Shown here: positions 55,602 to 64,000 of the stretch, piece by piece
Numbering within the stretch: position 1 is the stretch's first letter
Layout of the letters: each line of letters begins with the position of its first letter
Notes under the pieces: generated by a model
What the model saw: the letters and a program-made list of their open reading frames with translations, nothing else
The model's database searches: none
Told to the model about the DNA's origin: nothing
NCBI RefSeq assembly: GCF_963966145.1
Contig: NC_091046.1
Coordinates: 30,442,001 to 30,506,000 of the forward strand
Length of the DNA: 64,000 bases
Origin: Tenebrio molitor
Taxonomy: Eukaryota; Arthropoda; Insecta; Coleoptera; Tenebrionidae
Reading direction: 5' to 3'
Position numbers and translations under genes: made by a program

Positions 55602-58600
55602 ATGCAGCAACTAAAAGAACTGGAGCAATTTAATAAAGGTTACAAAAAACACAAAGAAAAACAGAAGGTGATACAGGACAAACTGAAAACAGGTAACAAA
55701 CTAAACAACAACCAAAATTGAAAATCGCTTTCCATATCTGAGTCAGATTCCGCTAAAGATTATGTGTGGAACATTTCTAATACCCATCATAGTTAATCAA
55801 TCAGCTTTAATCAGATTTTCACAATGCAAGATGCTGTAAAAGGCCTCTCGCCACGCCACAAATCAGGGACGTTTTTTGTTGAATGTATGGCTTTATAATA
55901 GGTACAGGGTTATTCTAAATGATTGTAGTCGAAATAGGCCATGTCCATGTTATTACATTTTTGCCGCTTTCATGCGAACTGTCAGTTTTGTCGCTGTCAC
56001 TGTCATTTTTTAGGTGAAAAGTGCGGTGATGAGGTTTTTATTTATTTTTGTTAAATTAACGATTGAATTCAGAAATATTTAGTTGTTTTGCACCCAGTTT
56101 AACTCCCGTATGTTCTCACTTATTCACATCATTTTGTTTTTTTATATGGAGCGGCAACCATAAATTTTACATTCAGTTTTCACGCCTATTACTTCGACTA
56201 CAATCATTTAGAATAACCCTGTATAATAATTTGTTATGGGGCCCTCTTCTCTTGCGCTAATAGAACCATCCTAGTTCGTTTTGTACTTTCCATTTTAACC
56301 TTTTTACAAAATTACTTAAATAATTTCGCAATGACAATGTCAATTTAAACAAATGAATAGTTTGAAAAATCAAAAAATCATAGATACCGACCGGGCAGTA
56401 TGAAAATAACTAGTGATTTAACCAACCTAACAACTGCAATTTTGATTTTGATAGTCTAGGGGCCAATTTACAGAAGCGAAATTAAGTTAATCGTAATCAA
56501 ATGCGAGATTAACTGAACACGTGATCAGATTGAGCCAATCGAAGTTTCAGAGTCATGGGTTAATCGCGCATTAAAATTTAATTCAAAATAAATATTTAAT
56601 TTTATTTCTATAAACTGGCCCCAGATGTTTTTTTGATGGACTTTAGATATTTATTATAAAAATCATAAAAAAACAGGATATTTGTACAGAACACAAAAAA
56701 AGTAAAAAACGTTAAAAACAACATAAGCTATTTGTACAGAACGAAAAAAGTAAAAAATGTCTTCAAGGAAAAAACTATTTGTTTACGCAAGTGCTGCTAC
56801 TGTGACACGTACTGCGCAATGCGCATAATAAAAGGATTTATTCAAAGTACCTAGTCATTTACAACAGTATATTACGATGTCTTCAATATGCCTAACTGCC
56901 ATCAAGCATTTTGCAAAATGACTGAAAACGGCAGGTCATTTTGAATAATTGAAAGTAATTATTCAAAGTGACGTTGTTTTGCAAAACACCTAGATTTTTG
57001 CAGAAAGCCTAATTCTGCTATAAGCCTGCGACATAACAGGCCTTCAAATAAATTTATATTTAGAGCAACCTATAGAAATTCAATTGTTTGCAACATTTTT
57101 CCAGCGTAGAAAATGACATAAGAAACATCTGACATTTTAACGAAATAAAATTAGGTTAGAAAACATTTGTAATGTTTGTAGTGCATTCTCCCTATTCCCC
57201 CTTCACGGAATATGACAATATGAAATTGGGAAAAAGCTTACTATGTAACCTGTGTAACTCCGGAGAATAATTGGTTACGTACAAAAATTACTTTACACTG
57301 TTAACAGAATTAGAATGTCGCCTACGCCTACTCTAAATATATATTTATTTGAAGGCGACGATATAAAGAGGGATCAAATTAATTTGTAATCGAGTTATCC
57401 ATTAATCCGAAATCGTATGGTACACAGTATAATTTTCTTATTTCATTAAAATATACAGCCTGGCTACGAAAATTGGAGTCACTTTTCCACATTTGCCCTA
57501 AAAATGGAGCTACAAGAAAAAATGAAATGGAATTTCTGGCAACCATGGATTTATTAGTACTGGATACGTCAAATACCCTATAAACGTATTTTGACGAAAA
57601 AACATATCACAGACTTCGGGTACCTTCCCCCATCTCATTCTAATCTGTATTAAAATATGTTTCTCTTTCTCTCTGTTATTACATAACGTATGTCGTTTTG
57701 ATTTTTCGCAAATGCCAATTTTGAAATTTGAAATTAATTCAAAAGTCTTAAGTGTCATAGAACTTGATGTTTTAATTTACAACATTATTCCTGCATTCGT
57801 AATAGTTATTTATGTATTAAGGGCATAATCAGGAGATTATGGCACGAGGGAATGTTTAAAGCCCCAAGAACGAGGGCTTTTAAATTCCCAAGGGCCATAA
57901 TCGACAATTATGCCCGTGGTACGGGCGATGGACAAATAAAAATGGGACACTTAAAATTTAACCTATGTAAATCAGACTATTGAATTGTCAATATATTTGT
58001 CAGTGTCTCCAGCGAGAGATTGGCAGATTTTAAATTGTATTAAATTAACCCAACACTACAAAATGCACTAGAATACATTAATTAGAGTATAATTTCAGGG
58101 CAAAAATGTTACTGCTTGAAGGATATATTTCAAATTTTACGTGCGCTATCTACTCCTTGCTTTACGTAGAATTTAGTGTCTTTTATGTCAACCAATCTCT
58201 CGCTGGACAAACTACCAAAGTTAATTTGTGATAAAGCCGTAATTAAACGATGCAAATTTGTAAATTTTGACTTATGTTGATTGTCATTTTTGTCCCAATT
58301 TTATTTGTCCATTGACTGTCCATACAACTGTCCTTACAACGTTTTATTCTATTTTATAATTTCTAAAAGATTCAAACAAATATTTAGTATTCCTTAAAGG
58401 AAATCAACTAAAAGTTGCATCCATGCAAATTTAGTTAGCTATTTTGATATTGTTAGGGTTACTGTGTATATATTGTATGATTTTCTTTAATAAAATAATG
58501 TTTGATACCATTGTTTGAATAATTAAACCAACCGTTGCTTGGCAGATTTTTGACAGATCTGTGCCATAAACGCCAATTTATGTCCTCATTTGGGGGCGTA

Positions 58601-61272
58601 TAAAGACGATTATTAACTAAAATAGAATAAAATAGAATACTTAATTGCAATAATGAGAACGTGCAGAATTTGTTCTACTCTTTATAGTTCTTCAAGGCAA
58701 AATGTATCTTTTCACCGGTATATAAAATAGACGATTCTTTGCAAATACCTAAGATCTGTGTGCAAAAATGATTTCAGTTTTCCAAGAGAAACTTTCTTAA
58801 GAAACAAATGGATATTAGCACGTACTTGTAGTGTGGAAGAGACAATCAAAGTTTCAAAATAATTATGCGGTTATTTGTTCCAAAACATTTTCGAGATTCT
58901 GATTAGGATGAATGTAAAAAGCCACGCAAAATTTTAAAAGAGATTCTACTGGGTGCCCCAAAATTCGCGGAACAACCTAGTAGTACGTTGTAAAGTAGTC
59001 ATTAAGAGATCAGGTAAAAATGTTTAAAAAAATCAATCTTCTTTTTTGTAGAAGATATGGACCTATTCGTTACACTAAATGTGGCAACATTTAAAAACAT
59101 TCTATGCATCCCAATAGTCTGCAAATATTTAATTTTTGTTGTATCCATGGAAATGAGAGGGAAAAATCAAAGCCGTGTTGCCGTACTCTGTTTGAGGTAA
59201 AACGAACATAAAATTACTACTTGTAAATGCTGGAAATAATGGAGAAAATAATTGCAAACCTGATCACAATCGTTCAAAATTATTAGGCCACTGGCTAGTA
59301 AAAGACAAATAGTCAAAATCTTTTTTAGTATTTAAAATAAATGAGATCAAAGCTGCACTTTTTGGGCCCCCATATCTTCAAATCTAAGAGGTATAGAATT
59401 TTTTAATTAATTTTCTCGTTATTTTCTAACATGAATTGACATTACCTCATTGAGTTGTTCCGTGAATTTTGGGACACCCAGCATATGCAGGGTGTTTTTC
59501 GAGCCTAATATCTCGGTTATTTGTCAAAGGATTTTTATGAAATTTAAAATACAGATATTTTAGACGGTGAAGGTTCAATTAGTAATAATAAAATTACTTC
59601 AAGTTAAAAAATGTAATTTTAACACACGTTTCTTTTACTGAAAATTAAGCGCAAGTATAATTAGATTGTTAAACATTATAAAATAGGTGTCTACACAAAA
59701 AATTGGCTAAATCGCTTGTTTCAACGAAAAGATTAGATTTTGTTGTTAAAAATTTACTCTAAATTTTGAAGGTATTTGAGCAGTTACTTTTTGAAACAAT
59801 TAATGATTAATTGCCAAGCAACATTTTGTACACCCTTCAAAGTCTGTCAAAATTGGGCGCGCTTTATTAGAAACGTCAAATTGCGAAAATTTATTGAAAA
59901 TACTCTGATAGACTACAGCGGCAGAAATTTCAATATTGTTGAAAAAGGAAAAAAATCTTGCCTATGGAGTGTCGTAAGAACTTCAATCACACAGTTCGTT
60001 TTCTCGTGGAACACTATCCAAATGTAAAGTCCATTCAAAAATCAAAAAACCACCACCTGTTGCTTTAGGTTGGTAAAATAAAAAAAAAATTAGGTAGATA
60101 TTTTTTCATACTATGTTGGTAACTATAAATTATGACATTTATTTGATTCAAAATAAAATTCACTTGATTTGAATTTCGTTCATATTGTTTTATTAGCAGC
60201 ACGTTTCATTTATTTATTGATTCTTATTATTTTTACTTAAACATGCCCAGAAATTACAAGTCTCACCAAATTTTACACTAGACAGCGTTGTCGATAGTAA
60301 TTATCGAGGAAAATGCGACGTTGGTGGTTTTTTGATTTTTGAATGGACTTTAGCAAGGCGGTCTCTATTTTAAAATAGAGACCGCCTTGACTTTAGACTT
60401 TACAAAATGTAAGGTTAAGAGAGTCGTCAATTTATTTGAAGACACAGGAAGCGTACGTGAACTAAATTACCTTGCTAAAATATCCCGATCGTGTTTTAGT
60501 CCTTTATGGAAAAATTAAAGCATCCAGTATAATATTGTCAAATATTGTCTTTAACTTTGTAAGTGTTTGTAAGGTTAGAAAGATAAACGTCAAATATGTC
60601 ACCTGCATTTGTGCAAAAAGGGGTGACCAAATCTCAGCGATAGTGCGCGTTTGTTTCATACCCGTCTACGTTTTTGCATCTGCAGCCACGTTTAACACAG
60701 TTTTTTGTTTTTTTCTTGCAAACCAGACGTCTTGCAAGGACGAGTTTCTCCTTGCAGCATTTTTAATTGACGATCAATTTTTTGATATAAATCTTAAGTG
60801 ATTCAACGTTTTCAGAAGGCTTGTAAAAATTACGTTTTTAATTCTTGGTTTATTGCATTAATGGAATTTTACTCTTCACCGTCTAAAATATCTGCATTTT
60901 AAATTTCACAAAAATCCGTTGGAAAACAACCGAGATATTAGGCTCGAAAGTCTTGGCTGGGACACCCTGTATATCTTCACAATACCTGAATTTTCCTACC
61001 ACACCTAATGAGCCCTTTAATCTCAATTTCGCAGAAGAACATTGTAGTGGCATCAAACGTTTAGCGTATAAAACTGAAATATTTTATTTCTCTTTCATAA
61101 CTTACCTATTTTTAAAAATTCTTAGAAAATGAAACGACGGCTACTCAATTAGCAGATGCTAGATATATTACAGATCCATCTGTAGAGCATTTTAGTAGCC
61201 CTCGAAGAGCAAAACGACACGTAAATATGATCCAACAATATGTTGGCGAGCAAAGCGAAATATACTACGAAT
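55602..61272 (+). CDS. possible two-exon start of an unknown gene
   Basis: Exon 55602-55692 starts at ATG, encodes MQQLKELEQFNKGYKKHKEK and ten more lysine-rich residues, and ends at a CAG-GTAACA donor. Exon 61126-61272 follows an ATTCTTAG acceptor, joins in phase, and encodes NETTATQLADARYITDPSVE, then HFSSPRRAKRHVNMIQQYVG and EQSEIYYE before a T-GTAAGA donor. Without that splice it stops at 61352. The protein-like composition and phase match support a real gene, but the 5.4-kb intron full of transposons makes the link uncertain. I do not recognise the product; no further exon is visible to 64000. The inverted G arms flank the first exon. Confidence 0.5.
55905..56221. mobile_element. MITE, 317 bp, CAGGGTTATTCTAAATGATT termini
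   Basis: The inverted ends match for about 34 bp (to GTAGTCGAAATAGG); TA at 55903-55904 and 56222-56223. Confidence 0.9.
56224..56887. other. non-coding AT-rich DNA
   Basis: A near-duplicate of TATTTGTACAGAAC with AAAAAAAGTAAAAAA occurs twice at about 56678-56760. No gene is seen. Confidence 0.4.
56888..57036. repeat. long inverted-repeat arm G (right)
   Basis: Inverse counterpart of 54433-54585. The pair encloses 2.3 kb. Either one element with long TIRs or two copies of a 150-bp repeat. Confidence 0.8.
57037..57819. other. non-coding AT-rich DNA
   Basis: Holds the GCTACGAAAATTGGAGTCAC terminus at 57461-57495, whose inverted partner is at 63114-63148. No gene recognised. Confidence 0.4.
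57820..57916. repeat. foldback element, GGGCATAATC arms
   Basis: GGGCATAATC...GATTATGGC arms pair imperfectly with GCCATAATCGACAATTATGCCC around an A/T-containing centre. It lies directly beside MITE E. Confidence 0.7.
57922..58318. mobile_element. MITE E, second copy, with nested insert
   Basis: GGGCGATGGACAAATAAAAA left end and complementary right end. A nested inverted-repeat element with CCAGCGAGAGATTGG / CCAATCTCTCGCTGG ends lies at about 58008-58207. The right flanking TA is mutated to TC. Confidence 0.8.
58319..58946. other. non-coding AT-rich DNA
   Basis: Two short copies of TTCTATTTTAT / ATAAAATAGAA lie in inverse orientation (58347 and 58621). No gene recognised. Confidence 0.4.
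58949..59481. mobile_element. mariner-derived MITE, 533 bp
   Basis: Termini CTGGGTGCCCCAAAATTCGC and complement. The right half (59225-59481) matches 11890-12148 of the mariner-like element split by the TRIM. The catalytic region is deleted. Confidence 0.8.
60029..60348. mobile_element. MITE, 320 bp, GTCCATTCAAAAATCAAAAA termini
   Basis: The left end and complementary right end enclose non-coding DNA. The TTCAAAAATCAAAAAACCAC core is shared with 23061-23187. Confidence 0.85.
60354..60389. repeat. 36-bp perfect palindrome with flanking duplication
   Basis: CAAGGCGGTCTCTATTTT is followed immediately by its exact complement. ACTTTAG occurs on both sides (60347-60353 and 60390-60396). Confidence 0.9.
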
Positions 61273-61354
61273 GTAAGACAACTGCAAAAGTTCTAAACAA
61301 AAACAAGATAAGAAGTAAACTTAACAAAGGTGTTGCGACTAATATTTATTAGTA

Positions 61355-62258
61355 AGCTTGATTCTTTATTACTAAATTCAAAGGATAATGAGCTTATTAT
61401 TCACCATTATGATGAAGCTTAAGCAGTCTGGGATGTAGAACATGAGAACGAAAGACCAACAAGAATTGGGATAATATCAATATCAAACGAATAATTGCCA
61501 ATGACTTAATCTTTAATTCACCTAGAGACTTGGCTCGTTTTAAGGCTTTGCAATGCAGAGAATCAGGATCTTGGTTACATGCAATACCTTCTCCTAATAT
61601 TGGTACTCTTTTAGATAACACTTCCTTCCAAGTTTGTATTGGTTTAAGATTGGGTTGTAATCTTTGTACACCTCATATTTGCAAATGCAATGCGAAAGTT
61701 GACAAAATTGGTATCCACGATCTAAGTTGTTCAAAAAGCAGTGGTAGATTTTCCAGACACAATGAAATTAATTCTATTATCAACCGGTCTTTGACTTCTA
61801 TTCATGTTAAATCAACTGTAGAACCAAACAGACTGTCTCGGGATGATGGAAAACGCCCAAATGGGATGACTTTAGTACCATGGATTAAAGGTGAACCTTT
61901 AGTTTGGGACGTTACTATTGTAGATACACTTGCAGACAGTTACGTTTCGAAAACTTCTAAAGTTTCAGGTTTTGCCGCTGAAATGGCTTACAAACGCAAA
62001 CATAACAAATAGAGTTCAATTATTTCATCAAATTACATATTTAAAGGTTTAGCCTTTGAGGCTTTAGGCCCTTGGTGCAAAGAATCCATCGATTTCATTA
62101 ATGTCATCGGAAACCGACTTATTGCGGAATCAGGCGATTCAAAATCAAAGAAATCCCTTTTCGAGAGGATTTCCCTTGCTATTCAACGTGGAAACGCTGC
62201 AAGCATTCGGGGCACTTTTCCAGATTCCGCATTATTATCGGAAATTTTTGTATTGTAA
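61355..62258 (+). pseudogene. retroelement C-terminal region, second copy
   Basis: Ordered motifs: DLARFKALQCRESGSWLHAI, CIGLRLGCNLCTPHICKC, GIHDLSCSKSSGRFSRHNEI, SRDDGKRPNGMTLVPW, LVWDVTIVDTLADSYV, an in-frame TAG at 62010-62012 where a Tyr codon is expected, then FEALGPW, ERISLAIQRGNAASIRGTF and a natural-looking stop near 62258. The cysteine/histidine cluster (C-x-x-C, H, C) suggests a metal-binding site. It is the better preserved relative of 7790-8670. No reverse transcriptase domain is present. Clade unassigned. Confidence 0.7.
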
Positions 62259-62259
62259 A

Positions 62260-63264
62260 CCAAAAATGTTATCTACTTAAGTTAAATAGAATATATTTAT
62301 TTTGGTGTTTTTTTGTAAGTTTTTCAGTTACGCACAAATTAAAGTTAAGTGGTTAACAAAAGTATAGTTGTTGAAGGCAGACAACTCTCTTTACCTTTGT
62401 AGTCCAAACTTGGATTTCCTTTTGTGAAATCTTTACCAATAGCAGTGTCAGTGTTTCACATTAGAGTGAAAAATACCTGGCTTTAGACGAATTTGTCATT
62501 CTTAATATGTTCAAGTTGTAAAACAATAATACTTGACAGAGTTAACGGTTTAAATACTCTCGAACTATTCAAACCTCAGAGAAACAGATTTAAAAAAAGA
62601 TGACACGAATGACAGGAGAATAATAATTGATAGATTGAGAATTTAAACCAATCAGTATCGGGAGACTCCTAAAGGATAGTGCTAGTATCCAAATAATGCG
62701 TTGAGAGCAACAGAAATAGATGGTATATACAATGTCTTGTTCAACTATGGTGGCTGTACAGCATGGCCTCGTCTCTTTCGATCTAGGAGGTCATGCTGTA
62801 CAGCGTATCCTGAACTAATAAATCCTGCTGGCACAAAAAATGTAGCTAAATGTTGGTGGTAGCCGATTATGATATGTTACACGCTAGTCGCTAATGATCC
62901 TGCACTCTTACAGCTGCTGTTCTACCAGATCGACCTTCTTTAGCAGGATACCATTTTATGATACTTATTCGCTAACAGTGACATTGACATTGACAATTGT
63001 TAAAAATAGTGCCAATTGTACGAAATATTGAATTCTATGTTGCCATTTTATTAAATATATTTTTTGATCCTCAAATTTATTGTAAAAACAGCCACATCTC
63101 TTGGTAATATGAAGAAAAGTGACTCCAATTTTCGTAGCCAATCTGTATTTTTTTAAACCATGGAAATTATTTTAAAAAATAAACAAGTTTTTCACTTAAT
63201 AATCGTTTTATAGAATAAATATGTAGGTATGACTCTAGTGACAACGAATCACACTGGAAAAATG
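62260..63264. other. non-coding DNA
   Basis: Contains the inverted terminus at 63114-63148 and a short CATGCTGTACAGC / GCTGTACAGCATG repeat at about 62752-62818. No gene seen. Confidence 0.4.
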
Positions 63265-63266
63265 TA

Positions 63267-63429
63267 CAGTCGCGAGCAATAAATTTTGGTCGTCAAGGTC
63301 ATTCTTTGACGCAATTTTTTGACACTTTGTTGACGTGGCCATAATCAGGCAGGGAGATTTTTTAAATTAGTGACAATATAACCAAATTTTGAAATGACAT
63401 TGACCACCAAAATTCATTGCTCGCGACAG
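63267..63429. mobile_element. MITE, 163 bp, CAGTCGCGAGCAATAAATTT ends
   Basis: Left end and complementary right end (GCTCGCGACAG), TA at 63265-63266 and 63430-63431. Confidence 0.85.
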
Positions 63430-63509
63430 TACCTTCAATATATGTATTTTCAAATATGAACGGTTATTTGAAGTAATTTTATTTAAGAAAAGTGAATAAT
63501 ATAAAAATG

Positions 63510-63997
63510 CAGGATATTTCACGAGGAGACTAAGCCCCATGGAATTGAAAATACAACCCATAATACATTTCCAAAATTAACGTGGCTATTTTAAATACCG
63601 TATTGTTTTAAAATGAAATTATGAATCCATGATGACTTTGCTTCCAATAACTTTATTTGTTACAACTGATATTTACAAAATAAGTTAAAATACGATTAAA
63701 ACGTATTCGAACCATTAGAAAACAGACATGATCCTGATTTATGGCGAATGTAATAAAAATACTTCTGCAATTGCGCGTTTATGCAGACAATAAACATTTT
63801 CCCAAAAACAATTTTTTTTTTCACAATTTTATTTAACCAAACGCATGACGTTTATGTCAAAATTTACGAAATTGCACAGTTAACTATGTTTTATGTTTTT
63901 TAAATTTAAAAAAGTTCCACGTTAACTTTGCAAATTTATGTATTGTGGGTTGCATTTTCAATTCCGTCGGGCTCATTATCACTCGTGAAATATCCTT
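63510..63997. mobile_element. MITE, about 488 bp, AGGATATTTCACGAG termini
   Basis: The ends pair imperfectly for about 58 bp (AGGATATTTCACGAG, GGAATTGAAAAT, CAACCCA). Isolated ends of the same family are at 7627 and 48666. Confidence 0.8.
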
Positions 63998-64000
63998 GAT

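Larger units (their letters stand above)
59488..60969 (+). mobile_element. family L mariner-like element, second copy
   Basis: GGTGTTTTTCGAGCCTAATA left end and the right end (...GAGATATTAGGCTCGAAAGT..., ACACCCTG) pair, TA at 60970-60971. Frames on the plus strand repeat the transposase motifs of the copy at 52065 (TLIDYSGRNFNIVEKG; KVKRVVNLFEDTGSVRELN). It carries a MITE at 60029-60348 and a 36-bp palindrome at 60354-60389. Confidence 0.8.

Noticed and set aside
1..64000. CRISPR arrays, operons, bacterial promoters or plasmid features
   Set aside because: Introns, polyadenylation signal, eukaryotic genes and transposons show nuclear DNA; no spaced direct-repeat array was seen.
1..64000. tRNA or rRNA genes
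   Set aside because: I looked for the TTCRANNY box B type motif in a proper context and for rRNA-like stretches, and found none convincing by eye.
63500..64000. A gene at the right edge
   Set aside because: The sequence is covered by a MITE with recognisable inverted ends.

Overview
The window is eukaryotic nuclear DNA, AT-rich and almost entirely intergenic or intronic. It is packed with nested transposable elements. The host genes, very short introns (about 50-60 bp in the SPATA17-like gene) and the element mix (mariner-like elements with TA-flanked MITEs, hAT, Crypton, piggyBac remnant, Penelope, BEL/Pao, Ty3-type LTR elements, A/G-rich LINE) point to an insect, probably a beetle; the species cannot be told from sequence alone. 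All calls come from reading the sequence; no database search was possible.

Host genes. A complete SPATA17-like IQ-motif gene lies at 37692-38749 (+, five exons). It ends about 110 bp from the polyadenylation signal of a minus-strand terminal exon (38861-39077). On the same minus strand, a SIX4/5-class homeodomain exon sits at 47446-47696; if both exons belong to one gene, its last intron is about 8.4 kb of transposons. A third possible gene has in-frame exons at 55602-55692 and 61126-61272 (+) and is not recognised. A short reading frame at 19764-22611 is split by a hAT insertion.

Layout. 1-5343: unremarkable AT-rich DNA with one MITE. 5344-7280: a GC/pyrimidine-rich block of unknown origin. 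7.6-12.3 kb: decayed retroelement, piggyBac and mariner pieces; the mariner is split by a young non-autonomous LTR element (10001-11835). 12.6-17.6 kb: a MITE split by a second young, internally deleted LTR element (12868-17450, minus). 17.6-19.4 kb: two degraded Crypton recombinase copies. 19810-22514: a complete hAT element with 20-bp TIRs, 8-bp TSD and an apparently intact five-exon transposase. 22.9-25.2 kb: purine-rich LINE. 25.3-28.2 kb: mariner and MITE debris. 28251-32578: two near-identical Penelope-like copies head to head around a 200-N assembly gap, flanked by a 14-bp direct repeat. 32.8-36.6 kb: LINE and BEL/Pao wrecks with two abutting MITEs. 39.7-64 kb: a dense field of MITEs, mariner fragments and foldbacks around and inside the host genes.

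Main points of interest: the intact intron-bearing hAT; the Penelope palindrome with hammerhead-like 3' motifs; chains of different MITE families abutting and sharing a single TA; a 36-bp perfect palindrome flanked by a 7-8 bp duplication; and LTR elements reduced to priming signals plus little or no protein-coding capacity.
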